Origin: Xestospongia bergquistia
Taxonomy: Eukaryota; Porifera; Demospongiae; Haplosclerida; Petrosiidae
Assembly (NCBI GenBank): GCA_963965975.1
Contig: OZ014414.1
Span: forward strand, 3,013,501 to 3,077,500
Direction: 5' to 3'
DNA length: 64,000 nucleotides
Shown: in pieces, positions 23,290 through 33,984 of the stretch
Position numbering within the stretch: the first letter of the stretch is position 1
How the letters are laid out: every line of letters begins with the position of its first letter
Made by a program: the position numbers and the translations under genes
Notes under the pieces: generated by a model
What the model was told of the DNA's origin: nothing
The model's database searches: none
What the model saw: the letters and a program-made list of their open reading frames with translations, nothing else

Positions 23290-23323
23290 TATCGCAGTTA
23301 ATGATTAATCATTAACTGCGATA
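23290..23323. repeat. Perfect 34-bp palindrome without spacer
   Basis: TATCGCAGTTAATGATT is followed directly by its exact reverse complement. It lies at the 5' edge of the Penelope-like relic and does not code. It could form a cruciform. Confidence 0.85.
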
Positions 23324-23329
23324 TGCCAC

Positions 23330-24960
23330 ATAGGATATGAATTATGATTACTGCTTTGCTGAGAGCTTTGAATCGGGAACAAGATTTAAAAATAACAAAT
23401 GGTTTGTGTAGCTAGGGAAACATATTTTGAGCATAAAATTATTTTATCGAACTCTTTATTCTTCTGACTTTGCAAAAATATATTATCTTAATAATTCCAG
23501 CTCGATTTTTTATAATTATATGATCTTACTTCTAAAGCCTAGATAAGAGTCAAGGGAAAATAACATTAAAATTGACAAAACTTCTCTAAAACTGTTATTT
23601 AATGTAGTGACTTCACAAGCTTCGAGCATTGTTAGTCACACCCCGTCATCATAGTGCTTGCAGTTAGAGTTAATAAAATTCAATGGTTGCTACAGTTATG
23701 TGTTGGAAGTTTAAAGTATATGCTTTAATCTCATGTGGTACTTTAAAAAATCAATTATAATAATAATATTATATTGAGACAATGAACAAATATATACAGA
23801 CACATACATGTTTTATATGTGTGTAATGTGTATATGTGTGTGTGACAAGTGGTCCAAAACGAGCATAGGACTGCCTAACTTATCTGTATATGTGTAATGG
23901 AGTAAACCAGGATAAAGTACTCTGATGCTATTTTACAAACATGTTACCACATCAATTCTAATAAAGACTCCTCTTCAATCTTTAGTCAATTACTTGTTCT
24001 AATATTAGGTTCTGTTTGGCTTAGGAATTTTTTGACCAGCATCTGAATAATTAGAACTACAGTAGCCCGGACTATTGGTGCATATTTATTGTAAAAACTT
24101 CATACAATTTTATTTAGTTTGTTCAGACTTAGTCTAAAGTTGTAATACACAGTACTTCCTGCTTGGAAGTTCATAAGAATTCAACACAATGGCCTTTGAC
24201 TACATGGAGTCGCTTCATCTTCCTTGTTGAGTAACTTCATTTTAATCCTGTAAATTGGCAGTAATTGAATCATCTTATGATCCTTAAAGTATTTTATTCT
24301 CCAATATAGCATCCCTTGGATTTGTAATTATGTTTAGGCAGAATAGAAATTACTGTATAATAGCAGAGTTTTATAAGTATAAACTTTCAAAATTTTTCTA
24401 ATGTTTCATTTTAGCGATTCTTAATATTGCAAATTTATCAATTTCAGATACATTGAGATGTCCACTAACCTCTTGCTACGCAATTTGAGCTATTGTTAGT
24501 AATCTCATGTCTCAACAATGTCCTAATATATTAAGCAACATGAGTGACCATTTGACCAAAAGACCAAAACAACAGAATATAATGTTATCAAAATAGATTA
24601 TTCTTAATTGTGATCGTATATGATAGACAATCTATATTTTAATGTTTTTAATATACAATATATCAGGTTTATCATAATCTAAAATATACAATGCATTGTC
24701 TCCATTTATGTAAGGATGTAAAATTACATCATATTCTGACACACTTGTAATAATCTAAAACATGTTGATATCTACCAATATATAATATAATTTACTTTAT
24801 AGTTGAGGTCACTATCACACTTAGAACATGAAGGTTCTTGCTAATCGCAAGAAAACTCTAAAGAAACCAAATCAAAAAAATTCGCAAATTAATATTGAAC
24901 TATATTTACCTTTATAATAAGATCCACAAAGATGTGAATTAGCTTTATGTGTCCTTGAGA
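23330..24960. other. No gene seen
   Basis: AT-rich, no open frames of note, no clear repeats. Confidence 0.4.
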
Positions 24961-24972
24961 TACTTCTATTTT

Positions 24973-25200
24973 CTAAATGAGTTGTCCGTTATAACTTGTT
25001 TCTGGTTGTCTCTCCTGAAAATTAAGGAGTCTGTCAGTCAGTGAGTTCAGTCGATGATGTACATCATCTCTGTATCCTACAAGTTCTGAACTTGTGTTTA
25101 GTCCTCTTCTCTTAATGTCATCAAGTTGTCTTTGAACATCTACTGATACTCCTTGAGACTAACTGATAGTGACTCAGTAATTGTTCAAATGTATCCTAAT
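24973..25200 (-). pseudogene. Coiled-coil exon fragment, unknown gene
   Basis: A 60-codon minus-strand stretch ending in a stop at 24973 reads GVSVDVQRQLDDIKRRG and then LNSLTDRLLNFQERQ, with heptad-like spacing. Immediately upstream FEQLLSHYQL continues the same character in another frame, so one base is missing or gained near 25160. No neighbouring exons were found. It may be the last exon of a degenerate gene. Confidence 0.3.
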
Positions 25201-25204
25201 GGAA

Positions 25205-26230
25205 TAGAGAGTAAATATTTTAGAATGTTACCTATAAATCCAGCACAACTAACTAAAACTCAGCCCCTAGGTGTGTGTTGAATTTAATTATTCATTACTA
25301 ATAAATTGACCAAAATTAATAATAAAATTTGTGCTGAGAATTGAATTAAATATTGAACAGAAAATAAAAGACTTCAATAAGTTTAAGATTAGAAAAAAGG
25401 TAGGTCATTATTTCCATTATACAAGAAGTTTTGTATCTCCTAAAATAAATAAAGTAATGATAGCCAATATCCTATTAATATACATTAGTAGTAAGTTATG
25501 GTAATTGTCAATCAAACAGACTGACAATCTATGACACTTACCAAGTCTCTTCTGCATTTAACATTTGATGGTAAGAGCAGTTCTTTTATCTCACAATAAG
25601 TCACTACTGCCACTCAAGTCTATAAAGGCCATCTTCCACAGCTACATAAGGTGACTTGATGGGGTTTTTTGTTATTGTTTGTTTTATTAAAACCCAAAAG
25701 ACACTCAATAGCAAGCTAATATGAAGAGCATCAAAAACAATAGAAATAGGAGGTGAAGAATTTATGAAGAGTGATGATATTAACAGGTGAACGAAAGAAT
25801 AAATATGAACAACATGTATGTTATATTCCTGGTAATTTTAAAGTAAATAAGATATATTTGTACATAACGATAGGGAGGATTAATGTCAAATAGATGTTTA
25901 CATTTGATGTTAGATGTTTACATTTGATTAGAACACAAACGACATGACATTACATTACCATATTTATTACTAGTACAAGTATTACTAGTAATTAATGTTA
26001 TGTTCCATTTATGATTCTTAGATATCCCTAATAATGAAAGCAATACTAATTAACACACCTTATAATGACAACTATATTTTAAATAATGAATGACACAATC
26101 TAATTTGCAGGCAAAGCTTTACAACTAGAAGAGCCTGAATGATTTTTTTTATACAGACTGCATGTAAACTTTTTAATTATAGGAACTAAATAAATTTTTA
26201 ATACTTCTGACACATACCATAGATTTGGGG
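25205..26230. other. No gene seen
   Basis: AT-rich; a short tandem repeat of TAGATGTTTACATTTGAT at about 25890-25930 (two units) is the only structure noted. Confidence 0.4.
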
Positions 26231-26234
26231 CAAG

Positions 26235-26623
26235 AAGCCCAGGTCGTTTCCTCCGTAAATGCTTAGCCTATTGTCTTAAGAAGACTTTCCATGGACAGGA
26301 CGTTAGGAGAGGGTATAGCGGTGAGACGGTGATGGTATCAGAACCAGACCCAGGTGAATGTGTGGTGACTTCGTGCGTCCGTAGTAATTTGTACATGAGC
26401 TAGGCCTCAGAAAAAATGACTAATTACTAGACAGGTGATCGACACTTTCTTGAGTAAAATGAACTCTGAAAGTGTGTACGTGACAATGTTTGCGATACTG
26501 TTGAAGACTGTCAATCGCGATTAACCGTACTTAAGGGTACGTCCCAAAACTGTTAGACCAACGTTAAAACTCCACCCCTAAATCAGAAGTTCTTACTCCA
26601 CATAACGATATTCGACTTTTCTC
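26235..26623 (+). promoter_or_regulatory. GC- and CpG-richer upstream region of the 246-aa gene
   Basis: Base composition shifts from very AT-rich to mixed, with several CG dinucleotides (GTCGTTTCCTCCG, TCGCGATTAACCG), up to the start codon at 26624. This looks like a promoter plus 5' UTR. No TATA box or defined initiator was identified. Confidence 0.35.
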
Positions 26624-27364
26624 ATGAAGCTTCCCTATAACTTGCTCGAAACCATTGAACTTCTTATTGCTAAAAGACAAGAGATTAGGGACCAATGTGA
26701 AAAGTTCATTAAAAACGTCGAAGAACAGGAAAAGGCAATCAACTTGCTTAAGGCGATCTTAACAGCTGCTGGCATTTATTGCACTATTTCAAGGCAGACT
26801 GGGAAAACTGTAGTAGAGATAGTAGAGTTTATTCACTTGATATTCGGTTTAGGAGAATTTACTATCAAAGTGTCCAGGGATTTATCTCTCAGAGAAATGC
26901 TTGCTTCCGACAAACAATTAGCTGAAAAACTTAGTGAAGATTTGAGGAACACTAATACAATTGTTGATAAATTAATGAAATTGAAGGAAAAAGATAGATG
27001 GTCAAGAAAGCAAGCCATAAAAAATGTTCTATGGGCAATTTCCAATAATCGAAAAATCAAAAAGGCTAAAATAAGAGGAGAAGTGGATTTTCTCAATACA
27101 GCCTTAGAAGATAATATAGATAAAATTGAAATAAAGGATAACATAACGAGGGAAGTTCTTAAAACAGGTCTTAAGATAGCAGGTACAAAAGCATTAAGTT
27201 CTATACCTGGCACTGGAACTGTAATTAATATTACAGAATGTTTATGCACATTGTTTTCTGATGATCCCATCATAACCAGTGCAAAAGAAGCTATAAAGGC
27301 CATTGATAACTCAATTGTTGAACTACAGCAAAAAAAGCATGCAATTGAATCATTCAAATTTTAA
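26624..27364 (+). CDS. Intronless 246-aa helical protein, possibly ApoL-like
   Basis: A single open frame with ATG in a sensible place after the CpG-richer leader. The product is strongly helical: an N-terminal amphipathic region (LLETIELLIAKRQEIRDQCE), a more hydrophobic part at residues 40-80 (LLKAILTAAGIYCTIS, EFIHLIFGLGEFT), a basic/acidic helical middle with KLKEKDRWSRKQ, and a second apolar hairpin at 185-215 (GLKIAGTKALSSIPGTGTVI) before a C-terminal helix. There is no signal peptide. The arrangement (helices around Gly-rich hydrophobic hairpins) recalls apolipoprotein-L-like proteins, which insert in membranes, but the resemblance is one of architecture only. The absence of introns next to multi-exon neighbours suggests retroposition or acquisition. 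The minus-strand open frame 27357-26833 is a shadow. Confidence 0.6.
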   Translation: MKLPYNLLETIELLIAKRQEIRDQCEKFIKNVEEQEKAINLLKAILTAAGIYCTISRQTGKTVVEIVEFIHLIFGLGEFTIKVSRDLSLREMLASDKQLAEKLSEDLRNTNTIVDKLMKLKEKDRWSRKQAIKNVLWAISNNRKIKKAKIRGEVDFLNTALEDNIDKIEIKDNITREVLKTGLKIAGTKALSSIPGTGTVINITECLCTLFSDDPIITSAKEAIKAIDNSIVELQQKKHAIESFKF

Positions 27365-27369
27365 ATTTT

Positions 27370-28065
27370 GAACATTCCTTCTACTTCAGTACAATAGCTT
27401 TAACTATAAACATGTATACATTAAACTAAATTATATTTAATGCAATGTTATCCAGCAGTACTGTTGCTGCTATACTGTCATATATTAGCTCATGACTGAT
27501 CCATGCAGTACCATTGTCATTCCACTCCTGATATTGTCTGTTTTGGACTTATTGAGGTTCAGGCTGTTGATGCTATTATACACAATATTATATACTTTGC
27601 TCTACAGTACCTATTCAGTTATTATTGAACATTGTTGTATGTGTATTGTCCAATTGTTTTGCTTTTGGATCTTGAGCTAAAACTGTTCTCTATATTCTCA
27701 TACATATTGATATTATTTTTGGTTCAAAATTATTGTCATTAAAACTGAAGAAGTCTTTACCATATCAAGAATAATATAACAAAATAATAGACTAAAGATC
27801 TAATATACCAGCCACTTTTGTATTTAGTGGTGGAGAAAAATTCATAACTAAGATTAGTTAAATGCTATTGGGTATCTCTTTTTGTTGAAAATTAAAATGA
27901 AGGTTTAACAATAATTATGCACATGTATAATACTCTATGTATTTCTAGACATATATTGAAATTCCAGTTTGTATTAAGAAAATTAAAACATAATAGAAAA
28001 TAAAATTTGTATGAAACTTCCAAATCATAAATGAGTATTCAAAGTTGTGATAATGATATTGTAAA
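27370..28065. other. 3' flank, no further gene
   Basis: AT-rich. The open frame at 27492-27680 encodes a Leu/Tyr-rich string of low complexity and is probably chance. Confidence 0.4.
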
Positions 28066-28069
28066 TTAG

Positions 28070-28480
28070 AGATTTAAAACACAAATTTGAGATCAAAATT
28101 AAACAAAAATAGTTATAAATATTGAGAAGATCTGTATTATCAGAAATTCAGAATTTTTAATATGAATATAAAAAAATATAGGAGATTTGAATTGTAAATG
28201 ACAGTTACAAATTATAATAGTACATCCAACTTTTTCAGTATGAGGTCCAATTTATAAAAAAAAGATCCAAATTATAAATAGAAAATCTCAATTACAAAAA
28301 GAAAGTCTGATTTATATATATGAAGTCTAATACATAAATAGGTCAAAATCTTATAAATATGAAATTTGAATTATGAATAGGAGCTTCAAACATATCATTT
28401 GGAGATCCAAATTATGGACATGAGATTTACATTACAAATGACAGATCTGAATTTAAATAAAAGCTTCAAAATTAAAGATT
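28070..28480. repeat. Degenerate tandem repeat, about 30-bp unit
   Basis: A unit like GAGATCCAAATTATAAATA recurs a dozen or more times with changes (GATCCAAATTATAAATAG, GAAGTCTAATACATAAATAG, GAGATCCAAATTATGGACAT). Non-coding. Confidence 0.55.
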
Positions 28481-28484
28481 TCTA

Positions 28485-29620
28485 ATATTGGCACATTGCT
28501 CCTGTCTTTGATGCAACATGTTGAGTGCTACTAGTAGAACTAAATAAAAATACTATGAATATCTGAGCAACATGTCCTGAATGCTATTACATTTTGAGAT
28601 ATGAATGTGATTAAATTGTGGGGTGCTCCAAGAGAAGTGGTCTCAAACAAATGCCTATATAAGAAAACAAACAGTTTGTTAAAAAGCCTCCATTTGTATA
28701 CAATTTTACAATCTCTTTGCATGCGTTACTCAAGCAAAAGGACTTGGCAAATATAAATTTGTATTAGTCTAAGTGTGTGAACAAGTAATAAAATTCTTTT
28801 AAAGTACATGTACAGCTAAAAATTGAAGCAATATTGATAACAAAGACAAGTAGTTTATTATTATTGTATTTTACAGCAGACAAGTAATTTATAATAATTT
28901 ATAATTTGGAGATTATACAAATAATATTTTAATGGTTATCAAAAGAATACTTAGAAAATGTCAATCACTTTGTGAATATGATTAACATAAAAACCACAAG
29001 AATGAGGGAAAGTCAATGGTAATATGTGACCTCATAGCAAAACAAACTCTGAAAGGTCAACCATAGTTTATTAGTACGTATAATAGTAATAATACAAACT
29101 TGATGTGACATTTTCTTTGAACATAACTACCTCTGGTAGTAAGGATATAGAAAAGCTTGTGATTATAATATATTTTATCCCATGAATGCATTATGAAGCC
29201 ACACTTATTGCTTAATTAATACCTTCATTTATTTCTGTGGTAACAACATTTTCTAATGTACATGTACACAGAGTCACAGACTCACATGCTTTTATTTTGA
29301 ATTGAAGTTTTTAGACACCACAATAGCCTCTCATTATAGTAGTATAATTTGATATTAACCTGACATTAGTAGTATCACATAACTCCTTAAATCTACAATA
29401 ACAATAAATAATAATTGATCACATTAACGTCTTACAAGTACATGTGCATTATGTGATACAATGTATCATTAGTACATTTAATTATAATAACATATGTAGT
29501 ATGTATCTCATATATATCAATAATCCTTGAATGGATTTCTACAGTATAACAATAAGGGGATGACACTCTTGATTATTATCTAAATGAACAATATCCATAT
29601 GTATATTAATCTCTATAAGA
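28485..29620. other. No gene seen
   Basis: AT-rich, no coherent open frames. Confidence 0.4.
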
Positions 29621-29626
29621 GGTGAA

Positions 29627-29935
29627 TTGTCATTATCAATAGCAGAGAGAATGAAAACTCAAGAGACTGGAAGGAAGTTTACCACACCCTTATACACGTG
29701 GTGTACAAATTTCGTACTTCGAAAGAACGAACTTCCGAGTTGGCAGCTGCAATCGAAGTTGATGGTACACATCGTGCTAAAGGGCCACGAGGATCGGGTA
29801 GGTTGTTCTTTTCCCTCTTGAAGTATCGAAATAAGGCGATACTGAATCTAAGACTCCCTGATCAACAACGTGATAATGTGCGTGCAACGACGTGTACGCA
29901 TCAATGGGCGTGGTATATTACACCTAATTAACTTT
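29627..29935 (+). other. CpG-richer stretch with overlapping short frames
   Basis: Composition rises in G+C (ACTTCGAAAGAACGAACTTCC, ACGTGTACGCATCAATGGGCG) and two overlapping frames stay open to 29821 and 29931. The second has a basic character (RTSKERTSELAAAI, RAKGPRGSGR). No domain is recognisable and the frame ends at the border of the Ginger1 element. It may be a first exon, a promoter or part of an unrecognised element. Confidence 0.2.
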
Positions 29936-30004
29936 CGTGGGTAAATATTTCGTGGCAACCACGAAAATTCACCCCCCCCCCCCGCGAAAAAAACCGCTAT
30001 ACGG

Positions 30005-30140
30005 TACTACACTAGTGCAAAATGTCCCCGGGACATTCTGCACTAGTGTAGTATGTCTCCGTAGGACTTCTAGCACTAGTGCAGATTTTCCCCTCTTATG
30101 TCCCTTGGGGGAGACATCCTGTACTAGTATAAAGTGTCCC
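30005..30140. repeat. Left terminal inverted-repeat region of the Ginger1 element
   Basis: Iterates of CACTAGTGCARAATGTCCCC: a hairpin at 30005-30053 (one mismatch in the arms) and further copies to 30140. The same iterates in inverse order occur at 33683-33800. A poly-C run (about 29972-29983) and a small TTTCGTGG/CCACGAAA hairpin lie just outside. The exact element end and target duplication could not be fixed. Confidence 0.7.
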
Positions 30141-30271
30141 CCCTAAATAGGTATATAGTTCTGATTATTAGTCAACAACAATGAATGAAAAAATTCTATT
30201 AATGATTTGAAAAAGTCAATAATGTATGTTAGAAGTTAATAAAACACCTATGAACAACTGTTACAAAATCA

Positions 30272-30966
30272 TTCTAAATTTTTCTTTTCCCAAGCTTCTT
30301 TAGGAGTGTTCACACAAACATTGTTGTACCATTTATTACACAAATTGCAACATATCATTCTACCACTCTCTGGTAGCCAGCAAACACAATAGATGTTGTA
30401 AGTTATTTAACAATTCATCTGAGCTTTTTTGTTCTACCACGGGAAGGAAATTTAGTAAGATATTTTCCTTCAATACAAGAAAATAGATGATTATGAAATG
30501 CATGTTGTATTTATGTTATTTGAGATGGATTTTCACCAAAACAAAGTTATGTGGCAAAAGCCAATGCAAAGAGACTGCAATCGTTCCCACCATGTTGAGT
30601 TTGAACAACTAGAAAATTTATTGTTATTTTCTCCTTAGGAGAAAAAAGGATGGCAGCTATCTGTTTCTTTGTGCGTCTGTGTATAGAACCATGTAGCAAA
30701 CTGTCATACACATTAACTTGTCCTGGCTGACTGCCAACATTGGATACTGTGATCCAGTGGGAACCTGAGACATTTAGAATTTGAATGAATTCTCCTCTCT
30801 GTATTTCAAATGCTAGTGTGTCACCTAAGATAGTGGGCTGCAGCCCTCCCATATTAGGATGAGCCATCTTTAACAATTTCTGTCCTGCTGTAATAAAACT
30901 ATCAGTGAGCCATTTGCCACCTGTAATGCAGTCCTTATCACTAGAGTAGAGTAGGAGGTCCTTCAT
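30272..30966 (-). pseudogene. Ginger1 Ulp1-like protease and PHD-like finger
   Basis: The frame 30966-30547 has all residues of a C48 protease: His in SGSHWITVSNV, Asp in VNVYDSLLHG, Gln in VVQTQHGGND and Cys in GGNDCSLFALAFA. After 30547 the sequence continues LCFGENPSQIT, a stop, then AFHNHLFSCIEGKYLTKFPS, and ends with a PHD-like finger YCVCWLPESGRMICCNLC with KWYNNVC, where Asn replaces the usual His ligand. A stop follows near 30275. The protease core looks intact; the tail is broken. Confidence 0.75.
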
Positions 30967-31084
30967 CCAATATTCAACAACACAATATTTATTTGGCTCC
31001 TGTGTTAAATCTACATATTCTGTGAAGGCAAAATAAAAAAGTAACTGGCACTATTATTGTCAATATCCTAAAGTAGTCAGTGTG

Positions 31085-31834
31085 TTATGTATGTAATTTA
31101 CCTTCAGGCTTATTGCATTTCCTCAGGTTTTGGATATATCCCTGTCTTCTTCTAGCATCCTTTTGAGTAGCAAATGTCATAGATCCCTTAACTTGAGATT
31201 GTTTGCATGAGATATGTTTGCTGCTAGAGTTTGGGAGGTGACTTGATATTTGTCTTGTAGTGGCATTAGCTGAGATGAGTATTGGTAATGGTATTGAAGT
31301 TCCATTGGGAAAAAAGTCAGGAAAAAATCCACCATTAATCATTAGAGTACTAGAGGCAAAATCATGCATTGAGGTTTCTGATATGCATGGCTTAGACGAA
31401 CAAATGAATGATGAGTTGAAAGGAGTCTGAGTGAAGGAGGGTTTTTTGTTGATTATGATGGATGGAGGAAGAAGAGGAATTGACTCGTTTTGGTCAGCAT
31501 CAGAGAAACACTCATCAGACAATCTTCTGACCATTTCCTTTGGCTTGATAGGTGTAGGAAGAAGAGGGATTGACTCGTTTTGGTCAGTATCAGAGAAACA
31601 CTCGTCAGACAATCTTCTGACCCTTTTCTTTGGCTTGATGGGTGTAGAAAGAAGAGGGATTGACTCATTTTGGTCTGCATCATAAAAATACTCATCAGAC
31701 AATCTTCTGACCCTTTTCTTTGGCTTGATGGGTAGGGGAAGAGGAGGAATCAAGTGCAATGATTTTGTGAAAAAAACTTTTAACCTAAAATATGATGATA
31801 AATTTATATTACATTCATTGAAAACCAACAACAT
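31085..31834 (-). CDS. Ginger1 linker region with 30-residue repeats
   Basis: An open frame on the transposon strand between integrase and protease. Residues of the type PIKPKKRVRRLSDECFSD followed by DQNESIPLLP are repeated three times (90-bp DNA repeats, about 31470-31740). The repeat has a basic patch next to acidic and Ser residues, a plausible nuclear-localisation or phosphorylation site. The rest is Ser/Pro-rich and low in order. The plus-strand open frames here are shadows of the repeats. Confidence 0.55.
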   Translation of the reverse strand: MLLVFNECNINLSSYFRLKVFFTKSLHLIPPLPLPIKPKKRVRRLSDEYFYDADQNESIPLLSTPIKPKKRVRRLSDECFSDTDQNESIPLLPTPIKPKEMVRRLSDECFSDADQNESIPLLPPSIIINKKPSFTQTPFNSSFICSSKPCISETSMHDFASSTLMINGGFFPDFFPNGTSIPLPILISANATTRQISSHLPNSSSKHISCKQSQVKGSMTFATQKDARRRQGYIQNLRKCNKPEGKLHT

Positions 31835-31849
31835 CTAAAATAAATTTGC

Positions 31850-33525
31850 TACTATTGCACTTATCTGTATCCATTAAAGGCTTTTTTTAATGTTCTGCCA
31901 GTTGCTGGATTTTTCAGTTTGTATACACTTTTTCCAACGTGTTCTTCAACCATGTAGGGTCCAAGCCAATGTTTCACTAGCTTATCTCCTTTACGCCAAT
32001 CTTTAGCACTGTTGCGTAGCAACACTAAAGTTCCTCGTTTCAGTTTCTACTTAGACATGAAACTGGAAATGACAAGAATTGAAAAACACAACATTTTTAT
32101 TTATTGCAATACTCATTCCTGTACTGCAAGTGAACTTACTTTTTTCTGATGATGTTTCTTATCATAATATCTCTTTTGTTGTGCTTGGGAGTCCTTAATC
32201 TTGGGATTAGCTTTAGAGAAGAGACTCTTCTTTAATTTCACCATTTTCTCTGTGTATTCATCAATATCATCTATCTCATTGCCATCACTCATACTATCCA
32301 TGTCTTCATTGAAAATGAGCTCTTTCTCAATTGGGAGAATAGGCTTTCTGTAATAGCATATATAATGTCTACTCAATATGATCATATTAGTGTAGTACCT
32401 GCAATACATTAATTCAAAAGGAGTGCATTGAGTAGACTTTTGTTTTGATGTCCTGTAGGCAAACAACACACCATCAATGTACTCGTCCCAGTTGTCCTGC
32501 TCTCTATTGACTAGTTTAATGAGACATTGTTGCAAAGTTTGGTTATAGCACTCCACCAAACCATTTGTCTGTGGATGGTAGGCCGTTGATATTCGGTGTT
32601 CTGTTTTGAACCGCTGAAAGAGACTTTGGTTGACCTTATTCACAAATTCTCTTCCCTGGTCAGAAATCATGATCTTTGTGCAGCCATATCTAATAATGAA
32701 AAGCAGAAATCTTAATAAAGTAGACTAGTTGAAACATCACACACTATAAGTACATTTACTTGACAATAAGGTATACCTGCATATCATTTGGTACAAAAAT
32801 AGAGCCACTCCTTCAGCTTTCTTATCAGGGAGAGCAGCTGCCTCTGGCCACTTAGAAAAATAATCTACCAAAGTTATGATATAACGATTTCCTGATTTAG
32901 ACTTCGGAAGGGGTCCAAACAATTCTACTCCAACGTGCAATTAGAATTTAACTAAATTTTGATCATTATCACAAAAGTACATATTATTTTTAGCATCAAT
33001 AATAGTCAGCAATTATACCTGTCTCCATACTTTCGGTTTAATAGGGATTTGAACGTAGTGGTGCAGCTTGCTTCACAAATTTTGCATCATTACTTGTTTA
33101 ACATATACCACAAGTTCTAACATAATCAGATACATGTTTCCATAGCAATTTCCAATGAAATCTTTCAGCAATCTTTTCATATGTCTTATCATGGCCCAGA
33201 TGCCCTCATATGTATATTTAAAAATTTGCTATTATATAAATGTAGTGTACAACTGTACATATTTTAATTTCACAGGACAAAGTAACTTGCCTTCAGGCAA
33301 GGAATGGCATGCTTCTAATATTCTCACTCTTTCAGTAGATGAACGAGGTACTTGCTTCCATGTCTGCCCTGTCTTGTGATAATATAATAAGTGGCCACTT
33401 TTCACCTTGTAGTTGGTAGCTTTACGACGTAAAGCTCGTTTGTCACATTTAGTGAACACATTTGGGTACCTATGGTAACGAAGAATGTCATAAAGTAAAT
33501 CATAACTGTCTTCATCGGTAGCCAT
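31850..33525 (-). pseudogene. Ginger1 integrase-type transposase
   Basis: Exon-like pieces: 33525-33232 with the N-terminal block (YHRYPNVFTKCDKRALRRKA, later WKQVPRSSTERVRILEACHS); 33210-33030 with a zinc-site region (KTYEKIAERFHWK, then YVRTCGIC); 32940-32737 with VGVELFGPLPKSKSGNRYII; 32670-32113 with ISDQGREFVN and TNGLVECYNQTL; and about 32050-31850 with KHWLGPYMVEEHVGKSVYKL, the GPY/F hallmark. The second Asp and the Glu are in place, but the first position reads VELFGP where DLFGP is usual, a Glu for the catalytic Asp. A stop lies in the zinc-site exon. Function as a transposase is unlikely. Confidence 0.8.
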
Positions 33526-33682
33526 CTCTCTGTCTAGTAGCTAAATCTAGATCTCAATCTTAAAAGTGTGAACAACCTGTTTTTAGTTGAGATTTATACA
33601 ATTAAGACTTAACTGCAAAGAATTTACATGTATTATAAAGTTCATACCTGGTTCGTAACTCAGTTAGTACTTTTTGTTCATC

Positions 33683-33800
33683 CAATGATGGAGGGACATT
33701 CCACACTAACTGGGACAATAAGCACTAGTGCAGAATGTCCAGGGGGACATTCTGCACTAGTGCAAATTGTCCGGGGGGGGACCGTCTGCACTGGGGGACA
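33683..33800. repeat. Right terminal inverted-repeat region of the Ginger1 element
   Basis: AGCACTAGTGCAGAATGTCC, a hairpin turn, then ATTCTGCACTAGTGCAAATTGTCC and two weaker iterates ending GGGGGACAGTCC. It aligns to the left array when reversed. Confidence 0.7.
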
Positions 33801-33984
33801 GTCCGCACATCGACAACAGTAATGGCAGCTGTACTATTGTGGAAGAGTATGATCAAAGGAGTAGTTTGTCGCATCATGTAAGGACTGAAAATGGAGTAAA
33901 TAAGGAGAATTTTGGGTGCAATAATTTGCAATGAGATGAATTGTGAAGAAAGGTAAGACATAAAGTTTTGTTCAGTTGTGAACT

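Larger units (their letters stand above)
30005..33805 (-). mobile_element. Ginger1-type DNA transposon with Ulp1-like protease
   Basis: Between inverse arrays of CACTAGTGCAGAATGTCC the minus strand encodes, in order, an integrase N-terminal region, HHCC zinc site, DDE core, GPY motif, a Ser/Pro-rich linker with repeats, an Ulp1-type Cys protease and a PHD-like finger. Gypsy-like integrase plus C-terminal Ulp1 (or OTU) protease between terminal inverted repeats is the published definition of Ginger1. The gene seems split by introns and also has stops, so this copy is probably inactive. It is the only such element in the window. Confidence 0.82.

Noticed and set aside
26833-27357. Long minus-strand open frame opposite the 246-aa gene
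   Set aside because: It is the antisense of a coding region in a complementary frame, hydrophobic and Ser/Leu-rich as such shadows are; no start context or domain.
29972-29983. Poly-C run as a telomere or regulatory element
   Set aside because: A single homopolymer next to a transposon end; no repeat unit.
31431-31695. Open frames on both strands in the Ginger1 linker
   Set aside because: The 90-bp repeat keeps several frames open; only the frame in line with the other transposon pieces is likely coding.
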